A stretch of DNA of 64,000 bases from Pseudonocardia sp. HH130629-09 (GCF_001294645.1 NZ_CP011868.1:4898001-4962000); one strand, 5' to 3'; positions 15,680 through 24,450 are shown, counted from the stretch's first letter. The notes: generated from the letters alone by a model not told the origin. Translations and numbers: made by a program.

Positions 15680-17124
15680 CCCCACTCGGCCAGCACCTTG
15701 ACCGCACGCTGCACCGTTGCCGCCGACCCACCCTGCGCGGCGGCGATCTCCTTGAACGGCGGCAACATCTGCCCAGCCGCCCACCGACCGGCGTCGATTT
15801 CGTCCCGCAGCTCGACGGCCAGATGCTCGTACGGGTGCTTGGCGACGAAGTCGTCCGGCGCGGCCCGTGCTGCCCCGGCGACCGCCGGGCGCTGCGGCAG
15901 CCGCGCGTAGAGGCTCGCGGACGCCCGCTGGTCCGCCTCCACGAACGCTGAGTAGACCCGTAGGGTCGTCCCCCCGTGCCCGAGCCGCCCGGCCACGGTG
16001 CGCGGGTCCACCCCGGCCGCGATCAGCTCGGTCGCCGTGTAGTGCCGCAGCTTGTGCAGCGTCGTCGCGATCCCGAGCTTGCGGGCCAGCTTCCCGTAGC
16101 GCTGCCCCACCGAGTCCGGGAGCAGGTGCGTCGACCCGTCGGGCGAGCGGGAGAACACGAACGCGTCCCGGCCCAGCTTCGCGTCGACCTGCTCGGCCTC
16201 CCGGCGGCACAGGTCGTGGTGGGAGCGCAGCAGCTCGACGGTGTGCTCGTCGAGGGTGAGCCGTCGCTGCTGGTGGGTCGTGGTGTCCTTCTCCCAGACC
16301 TCGCCGTCGCGCTGGCCGATGCTGCGCGCCAGCGTCAGCACGCCCCGGTCGAGGTCCAGGTCCCGCCACCGGACCGCGCACAGCTCGCCGCGGCGCTGCC
16401 CGGTCACCATCACCAGCCAGACCAGCAGACCCCACACCGGGTCCCGCTTCCACGCCTCGTCGAGGATCTGGGCCGCCTCGGCCGCGGTCGGCGGCTGCGG
16501 GTTCGGCCGCGGCGCCGACGGCGGCTCGGCCTCCACGATCGGGTTCGTCACGATCCAGCGCCAGCGCACCGCGCGCTTCAACGCTCCGCTGAGGATGAAG
16601 TGGATCTGCCGGATCGTCCCCGCCGCCAGCGGGCCGCACACGTGCTGTCGGCACCGGGCGTCGCACTCGTGGTCGCGCGGGGTGCGGTGCTCGATGAAGG
16701 GCCGGCGGTCGCAGTGCGCCCGGCACCGGCGCAGTTCGGCGTAGAACGAATCGAACAGGGCGCCGTCGATCGCCCCGACCTTCGTGGTGCCGATCAGCGG
16801 CCGGATGTGCCGGTCCGCGTAGCCCTTGTAGGTCGACAGGGTGCTGCGGTCGAGGTCGGCCATCTCGAAGTGCTTGTCGAGGAGCTGGTCCACCGTCGCC
16901 CCGGTGCGCGGGCTGCGCCGCTCGTCGACCTGGGTCGCGAGCTGGCGCATGACCTTCTCGGCCTCACGGTGCGCATTCGGGCCAGCCGGGACGGTCTCGC
17001 GCAGGTAGTGCCGGCGCTTCGAGACCGGGTCGATCCCGGCGTACACGGCGACCCGCAGCGACCCGCTCGGCAGCTCCTCGATGCTCCCCCGCGGACGAGT
17101 CGTCCGCCTGCTCGTACCGGCCAT
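15637..17124 (-). CDS. tyrosine recombinase/integrase with C-terminal GntR-type winged helix
   Basis: This 495-aa protein has an N-terminal arm-type DNA-binding region, a SAM-like core-binding domain (about residues 70-200, with a Cys/His-rich insert CRAHCDRRPFIEHRTPRDHE to CRQHVC) and a catalytic domain. Active-site residues are R in TGQRRGELCAVRW, H-x-x-R in LHKLRHY, H in GRLGHGG and the nucleophile Y in LRVYSAF. After the catalytic domain, about residues 425-495 form a GntR-type helix-turn-helix (LRDEIDAGRWAAGQMLPP, AATVQRAVKVLAEWGY). The integrase starts about 95 bases from the 3' end of the tRNA-Lys gene on the same strand, the usual place for an integrase of a tRNA-targeting element. 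Confidence 0.9.
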   Translation of the reverse strand: MAGTSRRTTRPRGSIEELPSGSLRVAVYAGIDPVSKRRHYLRETVPAGPNAHREAEKVMRQLATQVDERRSPRTGATVDQLLDKHFEMADLDRSTLSTYKGYADRHIRPLIGTTKVGAIDGALFDSFYAELRRCRAHCDRRPFIEHRTPRDHECDARCRQHVCGPLAAGTIRQIHFILSGALKRAVRWRWIVTNPIVEAEPPSAPRPNPQPPTAAEAAQILDEAWKRDPVWGLLVWLVMVTGQRRGELCAVRWRDLDLDRGVLTLARSIGQRDGEVWEKDTTTHQQRRLTLDEHTVELLRSHHDLCRREAEQVDAKLGRDAFVFSRSPDGSTHLLPDSVGQRYGKLARKLGIATTLHKLRHYTATELIAAGVDPRTVAGRLGHGGTTLRVYSAFVEADQRASASLYARLPQRPAVAGAARAAPDDFVAKHPYEHLAVELRDEIDAGRWAAGQMLPPFKEIAAAQGGSAATVQRAVKVLAEWGYVEVVPGRGARVR

Positions 17125-17219
17125 GACCAGGGACGCTAGCAGCCATCTCGCACCACATTTGATTCCACAAGACTTGAGTTCGAGCGGCGATTCTGTCTAT
17201 CGTCGCAGCTCAGAGGTTG

Positions 17220-17292
17220 TGGGCCCCCGGGGGATCGAACCCCGAACCCGCGGATTAAAAGTCCGCTGCTCTGCCGATTGAGCTAGAGGCCC
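17220..17292 (-). tRNA. tRNA-Lys (anticodon TTT)
   Basis: The 73-nt cloverleaf reads GGGCCTC acceptor, D arm GCTC...GAGC, anticodon stem GCGGA/TCCGC around CTTTTAA (anticodon TTT), variable GGGTT, and T arm CGGGG-TTCGATC-CCCCG. The acceptor 3' strand GGGGCCC and discriminator A end at 17220. CCA is not encoded. The 3' end faces the integrase gene, consistent with use of this gene as an attachment site. I found no second copy of the 3' end elsewhere in the window. Confidence 0.95.
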
Positions 17293-17508
17293 CGGCCCTC
17301 CCCGCGCCCCGTGCTCGCCCGGCGGAACCTGAGGAAATCCTACAGTCCGTGAGCATCGCCGCCCGCGCTCCACACCCCATGTCGCGCAGGATCGTGAGGA
17401 CGAACCGTCGAGCGCCCCGTGACGCCCCTTCCGGACCACGACACCCGTCCGGGCGAACCGGCCCTCGACGACGTGCCCCGAAACCTCACATCTCCGACAC
17501 TGACGATC

Positions 17509-18060
17509 ATGAAGCGTCCCGTGCTCCTGCTCATGACCGCGCTCCTGCTCACCGCCTGCAGCGGCGGGCAGCCACCGGCCGCGGAGCCCCAGGTGTCCGC
17601 GAGCTTCGCCCAGGGCGGCGAGGGGCCCGCGTTCACCTACGATCCGGCGCTCGTCCCGGTCGGTGCGACCGTCGCGGTCACCCACGCCGAGCAGGACGGT
17701 GCCACCGTCGCGACCCTCCGGGTGACCGGGCTGCTGCCGAACCGGACCTACGGCGCCCACGCGCACACGCGCCCCTGCACCGCGGCCTCCGGTGCCGACG
17801 CTGGGCCGCACTACCAGTTCTCCGAGGACCCGGTGACACCGAGCGTCGACCCGTCCTACGCCAACCCGATGAACGAGATCTGGCTCGACGTCACCACCGA
17901 CGCGAACGGCGCGGGCGAGTCGACCGCCACCGTCCCGTGGGTCTTCCCGGACGACCGGCGCGCGGAATCCGTCGTCCTGCACGAGAAGCCGACCGCCTCC
18001 CACGCCGGGCACGCGGGCACCGCGGGCGGACGCCCCGCCTGCGTCACCGTCGACTTCTGA
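17509..18060 (+). CDS. Cu/Zn superoxide dismutase-like lipoprotein
   Basis: The 183-aa exported lipoprotein has the signal MKRPVLLLMTALLLTAC with lipobox LTAC, cysteine at residue 17. SOD features are the histidine pair in YGAHAHTRPC, a third ligand in GPHYQF, VVLHEKP with a late histidine, and the final AGGRPACV with the arginine that guides superoxide to the active site. Such proteins detoxify extracellular superoxide. ATG 17509 was chosen because the signal peptide begins there; longer frames add unlikely residues. It stands alone upstream of the dihydrouridine synthase. Confidence 0.82.
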   Translation: MKRPVLLLMTALLLTACSGGQPPAAEPQVSASFAQGGEGPAFTYDPALVPVGATVAVTHAEQDGATVATLRVTGLLPNRTYGAHAHTRPCTAASGADAGPHYQFSEDPVTPSVDPSYANPMNEIWLDVTTDANGAGESTATVPWVFPDDRRAESVVLHEKPTASHAGHAGTAGGRPACVTVDF

Positions 18061-18108
18061 GCGACGCCGAGGTCGGCGCCGTCCCGCGCGCCTGGGACAC
18101 TGGTGGGC

Positions 18109-19290
18109 GTGACCGTGTTGGAGAGCGTCCGCGACGCGCGGACGGACACCCCCGCCCGCCGTGACCGCGTGCTGCCGCCGTTGCGCATCGGCCCGTTCGA
18201 GGTCGACACCCCCGTGGTGCTCGCGCCGATGGCCGGCATCACCAACCCCGGATTCCGTCGCCTGTGCCGCGAGCAGGGCGCCGGCTACTACGTCTGCGAG
18301 ATGATCACCGCCCGCGGGCTGGTCGAGAAGAACCCGCTGACGTTCCGCATGATCGCCTTCGACGCGGACGAGCACCCCCGATCGATGCAGCTCTACGGCG
18401 TCGACCCGGCGTCGATGCAGCGCGCCGCGGAGATGATCGTCGAGCGCGACCTCGCCGACCACATCGACATGAACTTCGGCTGCCCGGTCCCCAAGGTCAC
18501 CCGGAAGGGCGGCGGGGCGGCACTCCCGTTCAAGCGGGAGCTGTTCCGGCGGATCGTGCGAGCCGCCGTCACCGGCGCCGGCGACCGACCGGTCACCGTC
18601 AAGATGCGGATCGGCATCGACGACGAGCACCACACCCACCTCGAGGCCGCGCGGATCGCCGTGGACGAGGGCGCGGTCGCCGTCGCGCTGCACGCTCGCA
18701 CCGCCGCGCAGCGCTACTCGGGCACCGCGGACTGGGACGAGATCGCCCGGCTGCGCGACGCCGTCCCGGCGCACGTTCCGGTGCTGGGCAACGGCGACAT
18801 CTTCTCCGCGCAGGACGCCCTGGACATGGTCGCCCGGACCGGCTGCGACGGCGTCGTGGTCGGCCGGGGCTGCCTGGGGCGGCCGTGGCTGTTCGGGGAC
18901 CTGGAGGCCGCGTTCGCCGGCCGCGAGCTGCCGGCGCCGCCGAACCTCGGCCAGGTCGCGGCGACGCTGCGCCGGCACGCCGTCCTGCTGTGCGAGCACA
19001 TGGGCGACCACAAGGGCATCCGCGACGTCCGCAAGCACATCGCGTGGTACCTCAAGGGCTTCCCGGTCGGCCCGGAGCTGCGGCGCAGCCTCGGCATGGT
19101 GGAGTCGATCGACCACCTCGACGAGCTGCTGTCCGGGCTGGACCCGGACGAGCCGTTCCCGGCCGAGGCCGACGGGCCGCGGGGGCGCCAGGGCTCACCC
19201 GGTCGAGTCGTGCTGCCCGAGCACTGGCTCGACGACCCGGACGACCCGTCGATCCCCTTCGGGGCGGACGTGGAGCACTCCGGAGGTTGA
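18109..19290 (+). CDS. dusB: tRNA-dihydrouridine synthase (DusB-like)
   Basis: The 393-aa FMN enzyme reduces uridine in tRNA. The TIM-barrel motifs are clear: VVLAPMAGITNPGFRR (FMN binding), DMNFGCPVPKV with the catalytic cysteine, VTVKMRIG with the FMN-binding lysine, ALHARTAAQRYSG, and GNGDIFS plus GVVVGRGCLGRPW for phosphate binding. Two close GTGs (18103, 18109) compete as start; neither has a strong ribosome binding site. An orthologue lies next to an LCP gene in mycobacteria as I recall, which fits the neighbourhood. Confidence 0.92.
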   Translation: MTVLESVRDARTDTPARRDRVLPPLRIGPFEVDTPVVLAPMAGITNPGFRRLCREQGAGYYVCEMITARGLVEKNPLTFRMIAFDADEHPRSMQLYGVDPASMQRAAEMIVERDLADHIDMNFGCPVPKVTRKGGGAALPFKRELFRRIVRAAVTGAGDRPVTVKMRIGIDDEHHTHLEAARIAVDEGAVAVALHARTAAQRYSGTADWDEIARLRDAVPAHVPVLGNGDIFSAQDALDMVARTGCDGVVVGRGCLGRPWLFGDLEAAFAGRELPAPPNLGQVAATLRRHAVLLCEHMGDHKGIRDVRKHIAWYLKGFPVGPELRRSLGMVESIDHLDELLSGLDPDEPFPAEADGPRGRQGSPGRVVLPEHWLDDPDDPSIPFGADVEHSGG

Positions 19291-19447
19291 TCGCGGCGAC
19301 CCCGGGGCGAGAACGCGTTACCCCGACCCGGGGGGACCACGGCGCCGAACGGGTGCCGACGACCCCGTACGCCTCAAGAGTCCCAGGGGTGTCACCGATG
19401 AACAGTCCCAGTGGCGCCGGAACGGCACGACGACGGGGAGGTGGATC

Positions 19448-20335
19448 ATGACCGACACCGCATGGACGGTGCGCAGGCTCGTGCGGTCCGCCCGCCGCGT
19501 CGGCCCGACGCCGCCCGCCCAGGGGCCCGACGCCCCGGACGACGACCTCGCCCCCGCCTCGCCCGCGGCCCGCGCGGCCCTGCACACCGCGGCCGCCGAG
19601 CGGCTCGCCGAGCACCACCGCTACGAGCAGGCCTACCTGCACCTGCGCGAGGCCGTCCGGCTCCTGCACGGCCTCAGCGCGCCGAGCCCGGCCGACGAGC
19701 TCGACCGGCTCCGCCGCGAGCACGCCGAGGCCCGGGAGCAGAGTCGCCGCGACAGCCTGACGGCGTCGTACAACCGCCGGTACCTCGACGAGCGGCTGAT
19801 CGACCTGCTCGCCGCAGGCACCGACCTGCCCGTCTGCTTGGCGCTCGCCGACATCGACCACTTCAAGCTGGTCAACGACACCCACGGGCACCCGTTCGGG
19901 GACCGGGTCCTGCAGCGGATGGTGCTGGAGCTCGGCCGAGCCCTGCCACCCGGCGCGTTCTGCGCCCGCTACGGCGGCGAGGAGTTCGCGCTGGTGCTGC
20001 CCGGGCTGACCGCCGAGGAGGGCGTCGCGGCCTGCGAGACCGCCCGCGAGCGCGTCGCCGCGCACGACTGGACCGACCTGCACCCCGACCTGCGGATGAC
20101 GATCAGCATCGGCGTCGCCCGGTCCCGTCCCGGCGACGACGACGTCGAGGCCCTCGTCACCGAGGCCGACGTGCTCCTCTACACGGCCAAGCAGGCGGGA
20201 CGGAACGCCGTCGCCCACCGCGACGCCGACGGCCGGGTGACCCTGGCCGGGGCGGCAGCCGGACGCAGGTCGATCCCCCAACCGGAGCAGGGCGCGTCGC
20301 GCCCCGCGCCACCCGCGTCGGTCCGAGCCGAATAA
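19448..20335 (+). CDS. GGDEF diguanylate cyclase, soluble
   Basis: The 295-aa protein has an N-terminal helical, TPR-like region (about residues 50-95, LHTAAAERLAEHHRYEQAY), a short coiled-coil linker and a GGDEF domain (about 100-260). The active motif is YGGEEF and the metal/GTP-binding DIDHFKLVNDTHGHPFGD is intact, so it should make c-di-GMP. The RxxD inhibitory site before GGEEF is absent. There is no membrane segment. ATG 19448 follows a GGGAGG site. Confidence 0.9.
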   Translation: MTDTAWTVRRLVRSARRVGPTPPAQGPDAPDDDLAPASPAARAALHTAAAERLAEHHRYEQAYLHLREAVRLLHGLSAPSPADELDRLRREHAEAREQSRRDSLTASYNRRYLDERLIDLLAAGTDLPVCLALADIDHFKLVNDTHGHPFGDRVLQRMVLELGRALPPGAFCARYGGEEFALVLPGLTAEEGVAACETARERVAAHDWTDLHPDLRMTISIGVARSRPGDDDVEALVTEADVLLYTAKQAGRNAVAHRDADGRVTLAGAAAGRRSIPQPEQGASRPAPPASVRAE

Positions 20336-20439
20336 GATCGGCCGTGCGGTCCCCGCGGCCGCACGATCCGGAAGGGCGCGCCCCCCACCCCGCGCCCCGT
20401 CACGCGCGTCCGCTCCGGCGGTTGCGACGAGGAGGCCCG

Positions 20440-22662
20440 GTGCAGGACGGCGACGACGAGGTGCGCCGGTCCCGGCGTACGCGTCGGCGCCCGGACGACG
20501 CGGGCCCGCCCGCGCCCCCCGCACCGCAGGGCCCTCCCGGACCGCCCGTACCGCCACCCGGGGCGCACCCGTCGGGCCCGCAGCGGCGCCCCGGTGCGCA
20601 CCCGTCCGGGCCACAGCCGTCCAGGCCACAGCCGTCCAGGGACCAGCCGCCCGCAGCCCAGCCCTCCGCAGCCCAGCCGCGCCCGGCCACCGGCGCACAC
20701 CCGTCGCAGCCGCAGCCGCGACCCGCCGACGCCCCGCCGGGGCCGGCGCCGACCGGCGTGCGACGCGTGCGCGGCGGTCCCGTACCGCGCCGTCCCGGTG
20801 AGCCGCCCGCGCCGCAGCGTCCACGTCCGCGTGACGCCGCCGCGCCCGCCCCGTCGCGCCCCACCCCGGTGCCACCCCCGGGCGGCGCCCCGCGCCCGCC
20901 GTCGCCCATCGCTCCCGGTGGCGCCGGCGCCCGGCCCGCCCGCACCCCCGCGGAGGCGCCGGAGACCGCGCGTCCCGCCACCCCGGCCACCGGAAACGGC
21001 CCGGGAACCCGTGCGACCTCGGCCGCCGCAGCGCGCCCTGGCTCCGGGAGCGGAGGGGCCACCGGGAGCACCGGGGTCGCCGCCACCGCGGAGGCCGGAC
21101 GGGCCGGGGCGGGCGCGGCGCCGTCCCGCCCCGCACGCCGCGGCGCCGCGGACTCGCGCGTCACCGAGGTCGTCGACGCGCTGGTGCCGCGCCGCCGCCG
21201 TCGTCGCTACCGGGACGACCCGCCCGCCGCGGACACCTCCACGGCGGAGGAGGCCGCGCCGGACGAGGCCGTCGGTTCCGGCTCCGCGGAGCCGGAACCG
21301 GCAGGCGCCCCGCCACCGGCCCGGCTCGACCCCCGCGCCCGTGCGCTACGGATCGGCGCGGCGGCGGCCGCGGGGCTCGTCCTGGTCACCACCGCCTTCG
21401 GGTTCGCCGGGCGCAGCGAGGTCCACGCCGGTGTCCGCGACGTCGTCGCCGTCGCCCCGGACACCGACGCGATCCTCGATGCCGACACCCAGGCCGATGA
21501 CCAGAACGTCCTGGTGCTGGGTCTGCAGGCGGACCGCGCGAACACCGCGGAGTCCGCGCGCACCGACACGGCGGTGCTGGTCCACCGGCCCGCGGGCGGC
21601 GGCCCGGCCGTCATCCTGTCGATCCCCGCGACGCTGGAGGTCTCCCGACCCCCGTGCCGGCGCTTCGACGCCGCGACCGGCACCTACGGCGACACCGTGC
21701 CCGCGGAGTCCCGGACCGCCTTCGCCACCGCCTACGACGTCGGTGGCCCCGCCTGCAGCGTCGGCGTCGTCCAGCAGCTCACCGGCATTCCGGTGAGCGG
21801 TTTCGTCGCACTCGACCTGGCCGGGACCCCGGAGCTCGTCGACGCCGTCGGCGGGATCGAGGTCTGCACCGAGCGCCCGGTCGTGGACCCGGTGCTCGGC
21901 CCGGTCGTGGAGGGCTCGGGCACCGTGGAGCTCGACGGGGCCACCGCGGTCCGCTTCGCCTCCGCCGCGGGCACCGCGGACAGCTCGCCGGCCAACCGGG
22001 TCCGGCGGCAGCAACGCGTGCTCGCCGCGGCGCTGGGCGATGCGCTCTCGACCACCTCGCTGCTGACCCCCGGGGCGCCGGGCCGCTCCGCGGCGGGGGT
22101 GTCGTCGGCGCTGTCGGCGGACGGGGCCGACGCCGGCGAGATCCTCACCCTCGCCCGCGGGCTCGCCCGGTCGGGCGCCGCGGGCGACGGGGAAGCCCCG
22201 CTGTTCCTGTCCGTCCCGGTCAGCGACGCCCCGAACACCCGGGGCCAGCTGGAGCTGCGCCGTTCCGAGGCACGCGCGCTGTTCTCCGCGCTGCGCGAGC
22301 ACGGACCGCTGCCCGAGAGCGCGACAGCGCCGGCCTCCCGCTCCGCGGGTGCTCCGGGGCCGGGCACCGTCGTGAACCTGGTCGACGCGACCGGACGCCC
22401 CGGTGCCGTCGACCGGGTCGCCGCGGACCTGCGCGACCGCGGCTACGAGATCGGCAGCGTCACCCCCGGCACGGCCGCACCGGGCACGCAGGTCCGCTAC
22501 TCCCCCGACAACACCGACGCCGCGGACACCCTCGTGGAGGCGCTGCCGGGTGCCCGCCCCGTCCCGGACCCGACCGCGAGCCGGGTGCTGGAGCTCGTCG
22601 TCGGTGCCGGCGACGCGGCTCCGGTGCAGGCCGTCCCCTCCGACGACGCCGACTGCGACTGA
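20440..22662 (+). CDS. LytR-CpsA-Psr (LCP) family protein with long Pro-rich cytoplasmic domain and LytR_C
   Basis: The 740-aa protein starts at GTG 20440 after GAGGAGG. Residues ~1-240 are Pro/Ala/Arg-rich with AHPSGPQ and QPSR-type repeats. A basic region RRRRRRYRDD and one membrane helix (about residues 305-325) follow. The extracytoplasmic LCP domain shows NVLVLGLQADRAN, DTAVLVHR, PCRRFDAATG, VDAVGGIEVC, GATAVRFASAA and NRVRRQQRVL with the pyrophosphate-binding arginines. A LytR_C domain is at about 640-735 (TVVNLVDATGRPGAVD). LCP proteins transfer secondary polymers such as arabinogalactan to peptidoglycan. The Pro-rich cytoplasmic domain is unusually long. Confidence 0.85.
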   Translation: MQDGDDEVRRSRRTRRRPDDAGPPAPPAPQGPPGPPVPPPGAHPSGPQRRPGAHPSGPQPSRPQPSRDQPPAAQPSAAQPRPATGAHPSQPQPRPADAPPGPAPTGVRRVRGGPVPRRPGEPPAPQRPRPRDAAAPAPSRPTPVPPPGGAPRPPSPIAPGGAGARPARTPAEAPETARPATPATGNGPGTRATSAAAARPGSGSGGATGSTGVAATAEAGRAGAGAAPSRPARRGAADSRVTEVVDALVPRRRRRRYRDDPPAADTSTAEEAAPDEAVGSGSAEPEPAGAPPPARLDPRARALRIGAAAAAGLVLVTTAFGFAGRSEVHAGVRDVVAVAPDTDAILDADTQADDQNVLVLGLQADRANTAESARTDTAVLVHRPAGGGPAVILSIPATLEVSRPPCRRFDAATGTYGDTVPAESRTAFATAYDVGGPACSVGVVQQLTGIPVSGFVALDLAGTPELVDAVGGIEVCTERPVVDPVLGPVVEGSGTVELDGATAVRFASAAGTADSSPANRVRRQQRVLAAALGDALSTTSLLTPGAPGRSAAGVSSALSADGADAGEILTLARGLARSGAAGDGEAPLFLSVPVSDAPNTRGQLELRRSEARALFSALREHGPLPESATAPASRSAGAPGPGTVVNLVDATGRPGAVDRVAADLRDRGYEIGSVTPGTAAPGTQVRYSPDNTDAADTLVEALPGARPVPDPTASRVLELVVGAGDAAPVQAVPSDDADCD

Positions 22663-22699
22663 ACCGCGCGTATCCCCCGAACGGGGTATGTCGTCCAGC

Positions 22700-22754
22700 G
22701 TTCACGGCGGGTTCACCCGCCGCGGCTGAACGTTGCCGCTCGGGGGCCTAGGCT
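22700..22754 (+). promoter_or_regulatory. PHO box and -10 element of phoU
   Basis: Two 11-bp direct repeats, GTTCACGGCGG (22700-22710) and GTTCACCCGCC (22711-22721), match the actinobacterial PhoP box. TAGGCT (22749-22754) is a -10 element 27 bases further on, and ATG 22761 follows 6 bases after it, so the transcript is probably leaderless. Confidence 0.8.
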
Positions 22755-22760
22755 CGGGAC

Positions 22761-23417
22761 ATGCGCGACACCTATCAGGAGCAGCTGGACGAGCTGGCCT
22801 CCGGCCTGGCAGACATGTGCGACGACGTCGCACGTGCCATGGCGCGCGCCACGACCGCACTGCTCGAGGCCGATCTCCAGCTCGCCGAGCAGGTCATCTC
22901 CGAGGACGTCAAGATCGACGACGTCCGAGCCGCCGCAGAGCACCGGGCCTTCGGCCTGCTCGCGCTGCAGGCGCCGGTCGCGACCGACCTGCGGGTCGTC
23001 GTCGCCGCGATCCACGGTGCCGGTGACATCGAGCGCATGGGTGACCTCGCCCTGCACGTCGCCCAGGCCGCCCGTCGCAGGCACCCGCAGTCCGTGCTGC
23101 CCGACGAGGTGAAGTCCTACTTCGCCGAGATGGGCCGGGTCGGCGTCGAGCTCGCGGAGAAGGCCGGGCGGGTCATCCGCACCCGTGACCTCGACGCAGC
23201 GAACGAGCTCGAGGCCGACGACGACGCCGTCGACGACATCCACCAGCACATGTTCACCGTGCTGATGGACCGCAACTGGACCCACGGGGTGTCCGCCGCG
23301 GTCGACGTCGCGCTCCTCGCGCGGTTCTACGAGCGGTACGCCGACCACGCCGTCGCCGTCGCTCGCCGGATCGTGTACGTCGTCACCGGCCAGATGCCCG
23401 GTCCGCTCGCCGTCTGA
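22761..23417 (+). CDS. phoU: phosphate signalling regulator PhoU (paralogue 1)
   Basis: The 218-aa all-helical protein has two PhoU repeats. Metal-binding motifs are E-R-M-G-D in GAGDIERMGDLALH and ERYADHAVAVARR in the second repeat. PhoU links the PstSCAB transporter to the phosphate sensor kinase and dampens the response under phosphate sufficiency. The gene sits behind a PHO box and opposite the pst operon. The product is close to the mycobacterial PhoY proteins. Confidence 0.93.
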   Translation: MRDTYQEQLDELASGLADMCDDVARAMARATTALLEADLQLAEQVISEDVKIDDVRAAAEHRAFGLLALQAPVATDLRVVVAAIHGAGDIERMGDLALHVAQAARRRHPQSVLPDEVKSYFAEMGRVGVELAEKAGRVIRTRDLDAANELEADDDAVDDIHQHMFTVLMDRNWTHGVSAAVDVALLARFYERYADHAVAVARRIVYVVTGQMPGPLAV

Positions 23418-23515
23418 GAGCGTCGTTGGCCCGTTCGGGGCAGTCGATACACCCCACTCGGCGAACGGTCGACCGATCGAGTTTGACGGTGAGACGCCGG
23501 GGGCACGTCTGCTGC

Positions 23516-23716
23516 ATGGAACACGCGAGCTGCGTCGTCACCGAGGTCGTCGGGACCTCGGACGAGAGCGTCGAGGCTGCGATCCGGGACGGCATGAGCC
23601 GCGCCGGACACGCCCTCGAGTGGTTCGAGGTGACCGGGGTCCAGTCGACCGTCCTCGGCTCCACCGAGCGCTTCCGTGTCGGCCTGCGGGTCGGCCTGCG
23701 GGCCCGCGCGGCCTGA
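23516..23716 (+). CDS. dodecin family flavin-binding protein
   Basis: The 66-aa protein matches dodecin in length and pattern: VTEVVGTSDESVEAAIRDGMSRA, then W-F-E-V in LEWFEVTGVQ (the conserved tryptophan that stacks on flavin), and a last strand FRVGLRVGLRA. Dodecins form hollow dodecamers that store flavins. ATG 23516 begins at the first strand. It sits between the two phoU paralogues on the same strand, about 100 bases after the first. Confidence 0.85.
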   Translation: MEHASCVVTEVVGTSDESVEAAIRDGMSRAGHALEWFEVTGVQSTVLGSTERFRVGLRVGLRARAA

Positions 23717-23723
23717 CCCCGCC

Positions 23724-23780
23724 GTTCACCGAGCGTTCACCGGTCCCGGGCCGAAGCCGACGCGGACTCCGATCTAAGGT
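23724..23780 (+). promoter_or_regulatory. PHO box and -10 element of the second phoU
   Basis: The direct repeats are GTTCACCGAGC (23724-23734) and GTTCACCGGTC (23735-23745). TAAGGT (23775-23780) is the -10, 29 bases after the box, and ATG 23788 follows 7 bases later, so the mRNA is probably leaderless. The box starts only 8 bases after the dodecin stop. Confidence 0.78.
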
Positions 23781-23787
23781 CGTCGCC

Positions 23788-24450
23788 ATGCGCAGGGAGA
23801 CGCTCGACGACAACCTCGCGCAGCTCCGGGCGATGCTCGACGAGATGGGTCCGCTCGTCGCCGCCGCGTTCCGCGACGCGTCCGAGGCGTTGCTGTCCGA
23901 CCGGACCCGGCTCGCCGAGCAGGTAGTCTCCCGCGATCCCGTCATCGACGGTTACCGCGACGCGATCGAGCTCCTCGCCGTCGAGACCATGAACATCCAC
24001 CAGCCGATGGCCGCTCCGCTGCGAGCGGTGATCACCGCTCTGCGGTGCGCCCAGCAGCTGGAGCGGATGGGCGACCTGGCCCGGCACATCGCCGCCACCG
24101 TCGTCCGGAGCGGGGACCAGGTGGTGCTCGCCGAGCAGGCCCACCCGCTGTTCGCCGACTACGGCGCCCGGGTCGCGGCGATGGGCGACAAGGCCGTCGA
24201 GGTGCTCCGCACCCACAACGTCGTCCTCGCCGCCGAGCTGCACGAGGACGACGACGTCGTCGACGCGCTGCACCGCCAGGTCTTCGAGCTGATGTTCGGC
24301 CCGGACTGGACGGCGGGCGTGCCGGCCGCCGTCCACGCCGCGCTGCTGGCCCGTTTCCACGAGCGCTACGCCGACCACTGCGTGCACCTGGCCGACCACG
24401 TCGTCTACGCCGTCACCGGCGGCACCGTGGACGAACTCCCGGTCCTCTGA
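23788..24450 (+). CDS. phoU: phosphate signalling regulator PhoU (paralogue 2)
   Basis: The 220-aa protein has two PhoU repeats with LERMGDLARHIAATV and ERYADHCVHLADHV as metal sites. It is a clear paralogue of the protein at 22761, with the same overall pattern but a divergent N-terminus. Mycobacteria also carry two PhoU homologues (PhoY1, PhoY2), though not in tandem. It ends at a shared terminator facing pstB. Confidence 0.92.
   Translation: MRRETLDDNLAQLRAMLDEMGPLVAAAFRDASEALLSDRTRLAEQVVSRDPVIDGYRDAIELLAVETMNIHQPMAAPLRAVITALRCAQQLERMGDLARHIAATVVRSGDQVVLAEQAHPLFADYGARVAAMGDKAVEVLRTHNVVLAAELHEDDDVVDALHRQVFELMFGPDWTAGVPAAVHAALLARFHERYADHCVHLADHVVYAVTGGTVDELPVL

Noticed and set aside
19291..19447. 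Possible c-di-GMP riboswitch before the GGDEF gene
   Set aside because: I could not find the conserved GNRA-tetraloop and receptor pattern; the gap is short and shows no convincing fold.
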